From the NCBI GenBank assembly GCA_013178275.1, contig JABLWZ010000005.1, positions 1-64,000 of the forward strand: a stretch of DNA of 64,000 nt, given 5' to 3'. Made by a program: the position numbers and the translations under genes. Each line of letters begins with the position of its first letter. Position 1 is the stretch's first letter. Below, piece by piece: positions 50,356 through 60,997 of this stretch. Below the pieces are notes generated by a model. The model was not told the origin of the DNA, made no database searches, and saw only the letters and a program-made list of their open reading frames with translations. Origin of the DNA: Bacillota bacterium (GTDB lineage Bacteria > Bacillota > Ch66 > Ch109).

Positions 50356-50937
50356 TTGCCGTTCATACTAGCCTCGGCCTCACCCCGTCGGGCCGAGCTG
50401 CTTCGCCAGTTGGGTCTGGAGTTTATAACCCGCTCGGCGGAAGTGGAAGAGAAGCTGGACAACAGCCGGCCGCTGCCGGAACAGCTGCGGGAGCTGGCGC
50501 TCCACAAGGCCCGGGCAGTGGCAGAATACTCCGGTGACGGGCTGGTGATCGGGGCCGACACCGTGGTGGTGCTGGGGGACAAGGTGATGGGAAAACCCGG
50601 TTCGGAGGCCGAGGCCAGGGAGATGCTCGGCCGGCTGAACGGTCGAATGCACCTGGTGATGACCGCCGTCGCCCTGGTGGACCCCGCTGACGGCAGGGTT
50701 ATGACCGGCCTGGAGGAGACCCGGGTAAGGTTCAGTACCCTGGACCCGGAACAGATAGAAGCGTATATTAAAACGGGAGAGCCGATGGACAAGGCCGGAG
50801 CCTATGGGATACAGGGCCGGGGGGCTGTACTGGTGGAAAGTATCGAGGGCTGTTACTTCAACGTGGTGGGACTGCCGATAAATCTTCTGTCCCGGATGCT
50901 TAAGGAGATGGGTCATCCAGTATATGCCTCCTGGTGA
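50356..50937 (+). CDS. maf: Maf-family nucleotide pyrophosphatase
   Basis: LASASPRRAELLRQLG, GADTVVVLGDKVMGKP. Confidence 0.97.
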   Translation: MPFILASASPRRAELLRQLGLEFITRSAEVEEKLDNSRPLPEQLRELALHKARAVAEYSGDGLVIGADTVVVLGDKVMGKPGSEAEAREMLGRLNGRMHLVMTAVALVDPADGRVMTGLEETRVRFSTLDPEQIEAYIKTGEPMDKAGAYGIQGRGAVLVESIEGCYFNVVGLPINLLSRMLKEMGHPVYASW

Positions 50938-51646
50938 GAGGAGCGCGCTGGTGAAAGAATTCGGTTTGCGATATACTATCAAGGACCTGCCGGTGGACAA
51001 CCGTCCCCGGGAGAGGCTGGCCGCCCATGGGCCAGCCTCACTCTCGAATGCTGAACTCCTGGCGATAATACTCCGCACCGGCAACCGTGAACAGACCGCC
51101 CTGGAGCTGGCCTCGCGGATCCTGGCGGAACCCGGCGGGCTCAGCTACCTGACCGAAGCCACCATCGAGGAGCTGGCCCGGTTCAAGGGGGTTGGCCTGG
51201 CGAAAGCCTCCCAGCTGATAGCCGCGCTCGAATTGGGCCGGCGCGTGTCATCCACCACTCCCGAGACCCGCCCGGTGATCCAGGGACCCGAACAGGCGGC
51301 CCAGCTGGTGATGGAGAACCTCAAGAACCTTGACCGGGAGACCTTTCACATCATCTGTCTCAATACCAAAAACCAGGTGGTCAAGACGGAGATGATATCC
51401 AAGGGCAGCCTCGATTCCTCCCTGGTTCACCCCCGGGAGGTATTCAAGACCGCCATCAGCCGCAGCGCTGCGGCGGTGATACTGGTGCACAACCATCCCA
51501 GCGGCGATCCCAGCCCCAGCCCGGAAGACCTGAAGATCACCCGACGCCTGGTCGAGGTGGGGGAACTGGTCGGCATAGAGGTGCTGGACCACCTGATCAT
51601 CGGACAGAATTCCTACGTCAGTTTAAAGGAAAGAGGGCGCATGTAA
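50924..51646 (+). CDS. radC: RadC/JAB-domain protein
   Basis: LSNAELLAIILRTG, VHNHPSGDPSPSPEDL. Confidence 0.97.
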   Translation: MPPGERSALVKEFGLRYTIKDLPVDNRPRERLAAHGPASLSNAELLAIILRTGNREQTALELASRILAEPGGLSYLTEATIEELARFKGVGLAKASQLIAALELGRRVSSTTPETRPVIQGPEQAAQLVMENLKNLDRETFHIICLNTKNQVVKTEMISKGSLDSSLVHPREVFKTAISRSAAAVILVHNHPSGDPSPSPEDLKITRRLVEVGELVGIEVLDHLIIGQNSYVSLKERGRM

Positions 51647-51734
51647 CCCGAAAGGAAGATTATAACAGTCGTTTGAGCATTGCCGACCGTTATGGTTTGA
51701 CTTATAATTATCGCTTAGGAAGGAGTTGTCCAGA

Positions 51735-52757
51735 TTGCTTTTTGCAAAAGACTTAGGGATAGATTTAGGGACCGCGAACACCCTGGTGCACCTCAGGGGG
51801 AAGGGCATCGTCCTGCGCGAGCCCTCGGTGGTGGCCATCCAGAAGGACACCGGGCAGGTCCTGGCGGTCGGTGAAGAGGCCAAGGACATGATCGGGAGGA
51901 CCCCGGGGAACATCATCGCCATCAGGCCGATGAAAGACGGGGTTATCGCCGACTTCGACGTCACCCAGACCATGCTGCGCCACTTTATCACCAAGGCACT
52001 GAAGGGCAGGAGCTTCCTGATGCGGCCGCGGGTGATTGTCAGCGTCCCTTCCGGGGTCACCGCGGTGGAGGAACGGGCGGTGCGGGAAGCCACCCTGCAG
52101 GCCAGCGCCAAGGAAGCGTACCTGATCGAGGAACCGATGGCGGCCGCTATCGGGGCGGGTCTTCCGGTGCATGAACCCACCGGCAACATGATCGTGGACA
52201 TCGGGGGAGGGACCACCGAGGTGGCGGTCATTTCCCTGGGCGGGATCGTAAACAGCCAGTCGATCCGCGTGGCGGGCGACGAAATGGACGAGGCCATCAT
52301 CCAGCACCTGAAGCGCTACTATAATTTATTAATCGGGGAGCGTACGGCGGAGGGCATCAAGATCCGCATAGGTTCCGCCATCTGGGAGGGGCCGGCCGAA
52401 AACTACGAGGTAAAGGGGCGGGACCTGGTGACCGGGCTTCCGAAAACGGTCATGATCACCTCGGAGGAGGTCCAAAAGGCCTTGAGCGACCCGATCGAGC
52501 GCATCATCGAAGGGATCAAGATCTGCCTGGAGAAGACCCCTCCAGAGCTGGCGGCGGACATCATGGACCGGGGCATAGTGATGGCGGGAGGCGGGTCTCT
52601 GCTTCGGGGACTGGACCGACTGGTCAGCGATGAGACCGGCATGCCGGTGCACCTGGCGGAAGAGCCGCTGTCCGCGGTGGCTTTCGGGACCGGCAAGGTG
52701 CTGGAGAACATCGAGGTACTGAAACGGGTCCTGATCTCTCCCAAGAAATTCTCCTAG
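51735..52757 (+). CDS. mreB: Rod shape-determining protein MreB
   Basis: [33 protein letters not shown] start 51735. Confidence 0.97.
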   Translation: MLFAKDLGIDLGTANTLVHLRGKGIVLREPSVVAIQKDTGQVLAVGEEAKDMIGRTPGNIIAIRPMKDGVIADFDVTQTMLRHFITKALKGRSFLMRPRVIVSVPSGVTAVEERAVREATLQASAKEAYLIEEPMAAAIGAGLPVHEPTGNMIVDIGGGTTEVAVISLGGIVNSQSIRVAGDEMDEAIIQHLKRYYNLLIGERTAEGIKIRIGSAIWEGPAENYEVKGRDLVTGLPKTVMITSEEVQKALSDPIERIIEGIKICLEKTPPELAADIMDRGIVMAGGGSLLRGLDRLVSDETGMPVHLAEEPLSAVAFGTGKVLENIEVLKRVLISPKKFS

Positions 52758-52790
52758 GGCAGTGTTTGGTTTTTCAGGGAGGAGTAGCCG

Positions 52791-53645
52791 TTGTCTCGCA
52801 TTTTCAACCGCAAAGTTTTGATAATAGTCCTGGTTGTCATTCTGGCCGGCGTCTCCATCAGGTTTCTCCTGGTTGAAAAAGTCGAGATGGGTCCGATCGG
52901 GGGAGTTGTCCGAGGCGGCCTGGCCCCGGTGGAGAGCGGCCTTTCCTCGGTGGTGCATTCGGTCCGGGGGGTATTCGGCAGCCTGGCGGGGATCGGTCGG
53001 GCGCAGGCGGAGAAAGAGGCCTTAAACCAACAGATAGCCGACCTCCAGATGGAAAACAACCAGCTCCGTGAAAACAAACAGGAAGTCGAGAGACTCCGAA
53101 GGGCTCTGGGTTTCAAAGAGGCCAACCCCCAGTACAGCCTGCTGGTGGCCCAGGTGATTGCCCGCAACCCCACCAACTGGTTCCACACCATTACCGTGAA
53201 CCGGGGCAGCGATGACGGGGTCAGGAAGTTCATGCCGGTTATCAACTCCCAGGGCCTGGTCGGCAAGGTGATACAGGTCGATTCACATTCATCCGAGATA
53301 CTCCTGATTACAGACCCCGAGGGGCCCGCGGGCGCGGTGGTGCTGGTTCAGGACACCCGCGTGCCGGGGGTGGTGGAAGGGATGGGAGACATAAGCGGAA
53401 AAGGCACCGGAATGCTCAGGATGCGCCTGATCCCTTACAACGTCACGGTCGAGGAAGGGGACGAGGTGGTCACCTCGGGGCTGGGAACGGTGTTCCCGGC
53501 GGGGATCAGGATCGGCCGGGTGCAGAACATCAACCGGGAGGCGGAGCCCAGCACCCTGCAGCAGTATTCCCTGATAACACCGGAAGTAGATTTTTACCGT
53601 CTCGAGGAGGTCATGATTATCACCCAGGTATCTGGAGGGAGATAG
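52791..53645 (+). CDS. mreC: Rod shape-determining protein MreC
   Basis: Coiled coil plus VIARNPTNWFHTITVNRGSDDGV; position after mreB. Confidence 0.96.
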   Translation: MSRIFNRKVLIIVLVVILAGVSIRFLLVEKVEMGPIGGVVRGGLAPVESGLSSVVHSVRGVFGSLAGIGRAQAEKEALNQQIADLQMENNQLRENKQEVERLRRALGFKEANPQYSLLVAQVIARNPTNWFHTITVNRGSDDGVRKFMPVINSQGLVGKVIQVDSHSSEILLITDPEGPAGAVVLVQDTRVPGVVEGMGDISGKGTGMLRMRLIPYNVTVEEGDEVVTSGLGTVFPAGIRIGRVQNINREAEPSTLQQYSLITPEVDFYRLEEVMIITQVSGGR

Positions 53646-53647
53646 AT

Positions 53648-54157
53648 TTGGTGGCCAGGGCAGGGGTATTAGGGGCTATAGTCATCGTAGCTTTATTGCT
53701 GCAGGCGACGTTATTAGAGTTGATAAGATTTTCTGTCAAACCAGATCTGGTTTTGATCCTGGTGATTTTTTTTGCATTGATCAACGGTTCCCGGCCGGGG
53801 ATGATTCTGGCCGCCGCCGCCGGCCTGCTCATAGACCTTCTGTGGGGACGTTTTCTCGGGATAAACATCCTGACCCTTACCATAACCGCCTTCCTGGTGG
53901 GTTACCTGGAAAACAAGGTCTTCAAGGATAACCTGTTGGTTCCCATCCTGGTGGTATTTTGCGGGTCGGTCCTTCACGCGGGACTGATGTTGATGTTTCA
54001 GGAGCTGGCGGGGGTCCACCTGCCGCTTTCGGCGGGAGTTCGGACCGGCCTCCTGGAGGCCGCTTACAACGCATTATTAGCGCCATTATTCTATAAACTT
54101 TTCTACCGTTCGAGCACAAGTGGAGTCTTACAAGGTTTTAAACGGGGTGGGCTGTAA
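53648..54157 (+). CDS. mreD: Rod shape-determining protein MreD
   Basis: Multi-TM; position after mreC. Confidence 0.92.
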   Translation: MVARAGVLGAIVIVALLLQATLLELIRFSVKPDLVLILVIFFALINGSRPGMILAAAAGLLIDLLWGRFLGINILTLTITAFLVGYLENKVFKDNLLVPILVVFCGSVLHAGLMLMFQELAGVHLPLSAGVRTGLLEAAYNALLAPLFYKLFYRSSTSGVLQGFKRGGL

Positions 54158-54158
54158 G

Positions 54159-56465
54159 GTGGTCAGCAAGAAGACTGAAGACCGTCTGAGGTTTTTCTGG
54201 TTAATCGTGGTGGGGATCTTCTGTATCCTGGTGGTGCGCCTGGGGGCGTTGCAGCTGGTCCAGGCGAGTGATTACCGCACCCTTTCGGAGGAAAACCGGG
54301 TGCGGATTATCCCGGTCCGGGCGCCCCGGGGAGAGATCGTCGACCGCAACGGGGTGGTGCTGGCGAGGAGCAAGCAGGTCTTTTCCATCCAGCTCAACCG
54401 GGACCCGAACCAGAGCGACTATCATGCCGTGGCGCAGCAGCTTTCAGCCCTGCTCATCCCATACTACCCCGAAATGACCACCGAGAGCATACTGAGCTTG
54501 ATCGACCAGAGCCAGGAACGCAGATACGAGCCGATCACCATAAAACGGAACGTCGACATCCAGGTGGTCACCATGATCGAGGAGATGCGCCAGGAGCTGC
54601 CGGGGGTATCGGTGGACGTGGAACCGCTCCGGGAGTACCCGGGGTATGGCGAGGCGGGACCGGGGATGGCCGGCCACATCATGGGATTCGTGCGGGAGAT
54701 CAGCCAGGAAGAACTCAACCAGAAGAACCAGAACAGTGATGAAGAAAGCTACTACCAGCTTGGCGACCTGATCGGCAAGGACGGCCTGGAGAAGCAGTAC
54801 GAGGACGTGCTGCGGGGGCGTGACGGCGCGAAGCAGGTGGAGGTAAACGTGTACAACCGGCCGGTCCGCTCGCTGGATCACCTCAAGACCATCCCGGCGG
54901 TCCCTGGCAACACCCTGGTCTTGACCCTGGACGCCAAGCTGCAGGAGACACTGGAAAAGAGCATGGACGAAAACCTGGCCCGGCTGCAGAAGAGCGGTTA
55001 CCCCAAGGCCAAGGCCGGGTCCGCGGTGGTCATGGACGTAAACACCGGGGCGATCCTGGCCATGGTCAGCCGGCCGGCCCTGAACCCCAACGACTTCATC
55101 GGAAGCATGTCCCAGGAGATGGTCGACTTCTACTACCGTTCCAACCCAGCGGCGGCGATCAACCGGGCCATCGCCGGGGTCTATCCCCCTGGCTCCACCT
55201 TCAAACCGATCACCGCCATGGCGGCGCTGGAAGCCAACGCGGTCAAACCCGACGGCGTACTGGTCAACTGCACCGGGGCTTACTGGCTCTCCCCGTATAT
55301 CAGGTGTTGGCAGGTACACGGCCCGACCAACTTCTGGAAGGGCATGGCGGTTTCCTGCAACACTTACTTCCAGGAGGCTGGACGGTTGGCCGGGATCGAA
55401 AACCTGGTGCGGGTGGGTGAGCAGTTCGGCCTGGGCCGGAAGACCGGGATCGACCTGCCCGGCGAGGCCAAGGGCCTGCTCCCCAATCCCCAGTGGAAGC
55501 GGGACCTGAACTCCAAGCTGATCAACGCCCAGTACAACAAGAACCTCCAGGAGATAGAAACCCGCTACCAGGCTCAGCTGGAAGCCGCTCCCGACGACAA
55601 GACCCGCCAGGACCTGAACAAGAAGAAGGACAACGAGATCAAGCTGCTGAGATCCCGCTACCAGATAAACTACAACTTCAATACCACCTGGCAGGGGTTC
55701 GACACCCTGAACATGTCGATCGGACAGGGCAACAACAACTACACCCCGATCCAGCTCGTAACCTATATTTCCGCGGTGGCTAACGGGGGCAAGGTATTCC
55801 AGCCCTACCTGGTCGACCGGGTGATGGCTCACGACGGGCACGTCGTGCAGCAGAACTCCCCGCGAATCGTCAACCAGGCCTCGGTATCACCCGAGAACAT
55901 CGCCCTGGTCAGGAAGGCGATGGCCGGGGTCATGCAGCCGGGAGGGACCGCTTACTTCATGTTTACTAACTTCCCACCCAATATCCAGGTGGGGGGTAAA
56001 ACGGGGACCGCCGAGACCGGCAGAGCCGGGGATAACAAGGAGCGGGACTATCACGGGGTATTCGTGGCTTTCGCCCCGGCCGACAACCCCCAGATCGCCT
56101 TCGCGGGGCTGATCGAGTACGGGTACCACGGCAGCGAGTCTTCGGGGTACCTGGCCAAAGCGGTATTCGAACAGTACTTCGGGATCGCCTCCAACACACC
56201 GCCGCCGGCAACGACGACAGCGCCGGAGACCACGGAGGTAAAGTCAAACGAGACGCCGGCCGGGAACGCGCCGGTGGGGACCACCGAGCCGACCGGGACC
56301 ACTGAGCCGGCGGCCACCACCCCGACGGGTAATACTGTACCGACGACCACGAACCCATCGGGGACCAGCACCCCGGCCGGCACCACCACTCGTGAAGGGA
56401 ACACCGGCCAGCCTTCGTCCGGGGGCAGCCCTCCGGCGCCAGGCGTCACCCAACCGCCGGGATAG
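54159..56465 (+). CDS. mrdA: Penicillin-binding protein 2 with Thr/Pro-rich C-terminal tail
   Basis: YPPGSTFKPITAMAALE (SxxK), GGKTGTAETG (KTG), TTEPTGTTEPAATTPTG tail. Confidence 0.94.
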   Translation: MVSKKTEDRLRFFWLIVVGIFCILVVRLGALQLVQASDYRTLSEENRVRIIPVRAPRGEIVDRNGVVLARSKQVFSIQLNRDPNQSDYHAVAQQLSALLIPYYPEMTTESILSLIDQSQERRYEPITIKRNVDIQVVTMIEEMRQELPGVSVDVEPLREYPGYGEAGPGMAGHIMGFVREISQEELNQKNQNSDEESYYQLGDLIGKDGLEKQYEDVLRGRDGAKQVEVNVYNRPVRSLDHLKTIPAVPGNTLVLTLDAKLQETLEKSMDENLARLQKSGYPKAKAGSAVVMDVNTGAILAMVSRPALNPNDFIGSMSQEMVDFYYRSNPAAAINRAIAGVYPPGSTFKPITAMAALEANAVKPDGVLVNCTGAYWLSPYIRCWQVHGPTNFWKGMAVSCNTYFQEAGRLAGIENLVRVGEQFGLGRKTGIDLPGEAKGLLPNPQWKRDLNSKLINAQYNKNLQEIETRYQAQLEAAPDDKTRQDLNKKKDNEIKLLRSRYQINYNFNTTWQGFDTLNMSIGQGNNNYTPIQLVTYISAVANGGKVFQPYLVDRVMAHDGHVVQQNSPRIVNQASVSPENIALVRKAMAGVMQPGGTAYFMFTNFPPNIQVGGKTGTAETGRAGDNKERDYHGVFVAFAPADNPQIAFAGLIEYGYHGSESSGYLAKAVFEQYFGIASNTPPPATTTAPETTEVKSNETPAGNAPVGTTEPTGTTEPAATTPTGNTVPTTTNPSGTSTPAGTTTREGNTGQPSSGGSPPAPGVTQPPG

Positions 56466-56586
56466 AGTCGTGAAGAAAAACAAAGATGAAACCAGAAAAA
56501 GTGAGGAAAAAAGCCCTCGCTTTTTCTTACTCAAAGGAAGGAATTACCTACCCTATGTAGAATTTGTAGAGTCGTAGCAAAAAGAT

Positions 56587-57399
56587 TTGGTGGAGGTATG
56601 GATGAAAAGAGAGGATATCGTCATCAGAGGGATGCGTAACGGGATCCTGATTTCGTTTGACGACTCTCTGGGTATAGATGAGTTTTATTCCCAATTGTCC
56701 GATAAGCTGGAAGACGCCGAGGTACGGTCGATGTTCGGTGCCGGACAGGTGATCCTGGACCTGGGATCGCGGGATGTGTCAGGCATCCAGATGACTGAAG
56801 CGGCGGATTTTTTAAACCGATATGGCCTTTCACTGCAGCGGATTATAGCGCGGCCCGAGGCCGGTCCCCCTTTGATCGTGGACCGCGATCAGGTCCGGCA
56901 GAAGAAGAAGGTGAGCCGGCCTAAAGCGGTGCCGGATGATTCCTGGCCGATGGAGGCCGAGGAACCGGTTAACATCCGGAGCAAATCCGTCTCCGCGGGT
57001 GCGGCTGCCGAAAGCCGGATCGAGGCGAAAAAGGAGGAAGCGGCCGGTTTTGGAAACATAACCAATGGAGATGGCAATACCCTTTTGATTAAAAGGAATC
57101 TACGGTCCGGACAGACCATCGAGCATCCCGGCAATGTTGTCATCATGGGTGATGTCAACCCGGGCGCGGAAGTGATAGCGGGCGGTAACATCGTCGTCTG
57201 GGGCTCCTTCCGCGGAATAGCGCACGCCGGGGCAACGGGAGACGAGAACTCGACCATCACCGCCTTCAGGCTTCGTCCCACCCAGCTTCGGATCGCCGGG
57301 CACATAACCCGGGCCCCGGACGACGATGAGGCTGGACCGGAAATTCCCGAAATAGCTCGAATTCGCGGGGGGGTAGTAGTAATTGAACGATACCAATGA
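56587..57399 (+). CDS. minC: Septum site-determining protein MinC
   Basis: C-terminal NVVIMGDVNPGAEVIAGGNIVVWGSFRGIAHAGATGDENSTI. Confidence 0.95.
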   Translation: MVEVWMKREDIVIRGMRNGILISFDDSLGIDEFYSQLSDKLEDAEVRSMFGAGQVILDLGSRDVSGIQMTEAADFLNRYGLSLQRIIARPEAGPPLIVDRDQVRQKKKVSRPKAVPDDSWPMEAEEPVNIRSKSVSAGAAAESRIEAKKEEAAGFGNITNGDGNTLLIKRNLRSGQTIEHPGNVVIMGDVNPGAEVIAGGNIVVWGSFRGIAHAGATGDENSTITAFRLRPTQLRIAGHITRAPDDDEAGPEIPEIARIRGGVVVIERYQ

Positions 57400-58360
57400 C
57401 ATCAACGAAACCAATGACATCGAGGATAACAATGGTACCGGCGAGAATGCCAATATCGACCACCAGAATGATGTCAGCGACACCTCTGAAGTGAATGAAA
57501 CCGACGTTGCCAGCGAACCTACGGAAAAGGCTATTCCCGAAGCTGTCGAAGGAGGAGAAGGAATGGGAGAGGTAATAGTGGTAACCTCCGGCAAGGGAGG
57601 AGTTGGAAAGACTACCGCTACTGCCAACATCGGGACCGCCCTGGCTGCCCTGGGGAACCGGGTGGTGCTGGTTGATACTGATATAGGTCTGCGCAAACTC
57701 GACCTCGTCCTGGGCCTTGAGAACCGGATCGTGTTCCACCTGGTGGACGTCACCAGCGGCAACTGCCGGCTCAAGCAGGCCCTGATAAGGGATAAGCGGA
57801 TTGAGGGTCTGTACTTCCTCCCGGCGGCTCAGACCAGGGACAAGACCGCGGTTACCCCGCAGCAGATGTACGACCTCTGCATGGAGCTGAAGAAGGAATT
57901 CGATTATGTGCTCATCGACTGCCCGGCGGGCATCGAGCAGGGCTTTAAAAACGCCATCGCCGGCGCCGACCGGGCCCTGGTGGTGACCAACCCGGAGATA
58001 TCGTCGGTCCGGGACGCCGACCGGATAATAGGTCTGCTGGAATCGGCCGAGATCCCCGATCCCCTGCTGATCGTCAACCGCATCCGCCCCCAGATGGTGA
58101 GGAAGGGCGACATGCTGGACGTCAGCGACATCCTCGACAACCTCCGGATCGACCTTATAGGTGTGGTCCCCGAGGATGAGAAGGTCCTGGTATCGACCAA
58201 CCGGGGCGAGCCCGCGGTCCTCAACGAAAACTCCAAGGCGGGAACGGCATTCCGCAACATAGCCCTCCGCATAACCGGCGAGGAGGTGCCGCTGATGGAG
58301 CTGGAGGAAAAGGAAGGGTGGAGACCCTGGCTCAGAAAGATCTTTGGCTTTGGATCATGA
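57383..58360 (+). CDS. minD: Septum site-determining ATPase MinD (start may be 57563)
   Basis: VVTSGKGGVGKTTATANIGTALA; ATG 57563 behind ggaggagaagga gives canonical length. Confidence 0.95.
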   Translation: MNDTNDINETNDIEDNNGTGENANIDHQNDVSDTSEVNETDVASEPTEKAIPEAVEGGEGMGEVIVVTSGKGGVGKTTATANIGTALAALGNRVVLVDTDIGLRKLDLVLGLENRIVFHLVDVTSGNCRLKQALIRDKRIEGLYFLPAAQTRDKTAVTPQQMYDLCMELKKEFDYVLIDCPAGIEQGFKNAIAGADRALVVTNPEISSVRDADRIIGLLESAEIPDPLLIVNRIRPQMVRKGDMLDVSDILDNLRIDLIGVVPEDEKVLVSTNRGEPAVLNENSKAGTAFRNIALRITGEEVPLMELEEKEGWRPWLRKIFGFGS

Positions 58361-58397
58361 GATAGGTGGCTACCGTCAAAATGAAAGGAGGAAGAAC

Positions 58398-58676
58398 TTG
58401 GTGCTGGAGTTTCTGGCAAAATTCTTTAGTCGAGACAATTCTATGAGCAGCAAGAACATAGCCAGGGAAAGGCTTCGGCTGGTGCTGGTGCATGACCGAG
58501 TTAATATCTCTCCCCAGCTTTTGCAGGCTTTGAAAGAGGACCTGATAAAGGTAATCTCGGACTACATGGAGATCGACGAAAGCGCTCTGGAGGTCAGCCT
58601 GAACAGCGACGAGAACGCCGTCGCGCTGATGGCAAACATCCCGATCCTGCGCATGAAGCGCTTTGTGAAGGAATAG
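58398..58676 (+). CDS. minE: Cell division topological specificity factor MinE
   Basis: ARERLRLVLVHDRVNISPQLLQALKEDLIKVISDYMEID. Confidence 0.95.
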   Translation: MVLEFLAKFFSRDNSMSSKNIARERLRLVLVHDRVNISPQLLQALKEDLIKVISDYMEIDESALEVSLNSDENAVALMANIPILRMKRFVKE

Positions 58677-58767
58677 ATGGTAATTGGTCTATCACGGCCT
58701 TACCCCCCTGGACTATCCCATGGCCTTGCAATATAATTGGGATAGTGTTTAGGGCGGGGTAATTGTA

Positions 58768-59895
58768 TTGAATCGTAAGATCTTAAAAAACCTTGACTAT
58801 ACCTTTGTCATAACCGTGATCCTGCTGCTAATCATGGGTCTGTTGGTGGTTGCCAGTGCTACCCACGCCAACAGCAACCCTTATTTTTACGTCAAGCGTC
58901 AGGCGCTCAGGATCGGGTTGGGGGTAATTATCGCTCTGGTGGTGCTTCGTTTCGATTACTCGATAATGCTGAAGTACACCAGATTTCTTTATGTCTTCAA
59001 CATGCTGTTCCTGTTCTCGGTGCTGGTGACCGGCTGGGCGGCCAAGGGTTCCCAGGCCTGGTTGAAGTTCGGCGAGATGGTTATCCAGCCCTCCGAGCTG
59101 GCCAAGATCATCATCATCATCACCCTGGCGGCTTTTCTGGCGAAGCGGGAACGATTGGACACCCTAAAAGACCTGATGCCGGTCTTTATGCACGTCGGCG
59201 CTCCCCTGGTGCTGATCATGCTGCAGCCCGACCTGGGGACCGGCCTGGTGTACCTAGCGATAACCCTGGGAATGGTTTATGTGGCGGGGGCCAGGGCCTC
59301 CCTGCTGCTGAAGATCATCGGGGTCTGCTCCGCGGTGGTGGGTCTGGCGCTGTTCGCCCACTTCAAGTGGGGGATGCCCCTGCCGCTGGAGGACTACCAG
59401 TTAAACCGGCTGATAGTGTTCGTCAACCCCTACCTGGATGGAAGGGGCGGCCGGGGAGCGGGCTGGCATATCATCCAGTCACTGGTGGCGATAGGCTCGG
59501 GGGGCTTCTGGGGCAAGGGCCTGTTCGAAGGGACCCAGGTCCAGGGCAGCTTCCTTCCCGAACAGCACACCGACTTCATCTTCGCGGTGGTCGGCGAGGA
59601 GATGGGGTTCATCGGGGGTGTCGTGATCCTGCTGCTGTACTTCATCCTGCTGTTCAGGACCCTGTATATAGCCCAGCAGGCCCGTGAGAACTTCGGCACC
59701 CTGATAGCCGCGGGCATCTGCTCCATGTGGGGCTTCCACATCCTGGAGAACATCGGTATGGCCATCGGGATAATGCCCATCACCGGGATCCCCCTGCCTT
59801 TCCTGAGCTACGGCGGTAGCAACATGCTGGCCAACCTGATGGCAGTGGGGCTGCTGCTGAGCATCAACATCCGGCGGCAGAAGATCCTGTTCTGA
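58768..59895 (+). CDS. rodA: RodA/FtsW/SpoVE-family glycosyltransferase
   Basis: FVKRQ-type motif, QPDLGTGLVYLAI, GIPLPFLSYGGSNMLANL. Confidence 0.95.
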   Translation: MNRKILKNLDYTFVITVILLLIMGLLVVASATHANSNPYFYVKRQALRIGLGVIIALVVLRFDYSIMLKYTRFLYVFNMLFLFSVLVTGWAAKGSQAWLKFGEMVIQPSELAKIIIIITLAAFLAKRERLDTLKDLMPVFMHVGAPLVLIMLQPDLGTGLVYLAITLGMVYVAGARASLLLKIIGVCSAVVGLALFAHFKWGMPLPLEDYQLNRLIVFVNPYLDGRGGRGAGWHIIQSLVAIGSGGFWGKGLFEGTQVQGSFLPEQHTDFIFAVVGEEMGFIGGVVILLLYFILLFRTLYIAQQARENFGTLIAAGICSMWGFHILENIGMAIGIMPITGIPLPFLSYGGSNMLANLMAVGLLLSINIRRQKILF

Positions 59896-60012
59896 CCACC
59901 CTCTGAGGTTTTAACGTTAAACAGATTCTAGGCTCGGCAGTACCAGCGTATGATGTACTACCGAGTTATTTTTTTCCGCTCCTGGAAGGTATTGACGGAG
60001 GATGATCAGAAC

Positions 60013-60717
60013 ATGGCCAACAAAAGCTGGAACTGGGAAGAGGACTCACCCGAGCGGCTCTACCTCCCGGAACCAGGTCGGAAATGGAAAAACGGCCTGA
60101 TCGAGAAGCCGCACGCGGGGACCTGGTACAAGACCGCGATCTGCCTCCTGCTGTTCCTGCTGATCTGGTCGTCGTACCGGGGCGATTTCCCGGGAGCCGC
60201 CGGGGTGAGGCAGTTTACGGCTTATATCTACAGCATCGATAAGGACCTGAGCCCCTATCTCAAAACCGTCGGGGAGAAGCTTATAAACAGTGAAAAACTA
60301 CGTTCAGCGCTGAGCCAGCGGATAGAAGAGCCTGCCGCCATAAAGCCGGTCACCACCATGCGGGTGATCTACCCGGTGGCGGAGGGACGGGTTATCGGCT
60401 ACTCGCAGGCCTCGAACCAGTACGCCCTTTCCATCCAGTGCCAGCCGGGACAGGTGGTGCGGGCGCCCCAGGCGGGCCGGGTCTCGATGGTAAGCGGTGA
60501 AAAGGTAAACGGCTACACGGTCCAGATCGACCACGGCAACGGTTTCGTATCCATCCTGGCGAGTTTCTCCGAGTCCTGGGTCAAGCCCGATGACCAGGTC
60601 CAGTCGGGTCAGACGGTAGGAAAGCTTTCGCCCGGGGGCAACAACGTCCTCCTGACCTACAGAATGACCTACCAGGGACTGCCGGTCGACCCCCTCAACT
60701 ACCTGAACGGCAAATAG
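60013..60717 (+). CDS. M23-family peptidase-like protein
   Basis: TM helix plus degenerate LytM-like GQVVRAPQAGRVSMVSGEKVNGYTVQIDHGNGFVSILASF..VQSGQTVGKLSPGG. Confidence 0.85.
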   Translation: MANKSWNWEEDSPERLYLPEPGRKWKNGLIEKPHAGTWYKTAICLLLFLLIWSSYRGDFPGAAGVRQFTAYIYSIDKDLSPYLKTVGEKLINSEKLRSALSQRIEEPAAIKPVTTMRVIYPVAEGRVIGYSQASNQYALSIQCQPGQVVRAPQAGRVSMVSGEKVNGYTVQIDHGNGFVSILASFSESWVKPDDQVQSGQTVGKLSPGGNNVLLTYRMTYQGLPVDPLNYLNGK

Positions 60718-60810
60718 CGGCAATCCTTTAAGTCAAGCAGGCCGTATACAACGGCCTGCTGTTTTTGCCTTCAGCCAAATTGTGTGATAAACTGGAGAAA
60801 GCTTACTGTG

Positions 60811-60997
60811 CGGGAAACCGATACCACTTAAGAGATAATCGAACCAGTTGAGATTAAAAGCGACAAAAAGCTTGATCGGTAGGTAAAGGGAACCGCATTT
60901 CGAGTGCGAACGATGGTAATAAACCGGCACGGGAAACCGATACCACTTAAGAGATAATCGAACCAGTTGAGATTAAAAGCGACAAAAAGCTTGATCG
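60811..60997. repeat. Two 68-bp direct repeats (60811-60878, 60930-60997) with 51-bp spacer
   Basis: cgggaaaccgataccacttaagagataatcgaaccagttgagattaaaagcgacaaaaagcttgatcg present twice, identical by eye; degenerate third copy near 61190-61245. Confidence 0.92.
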
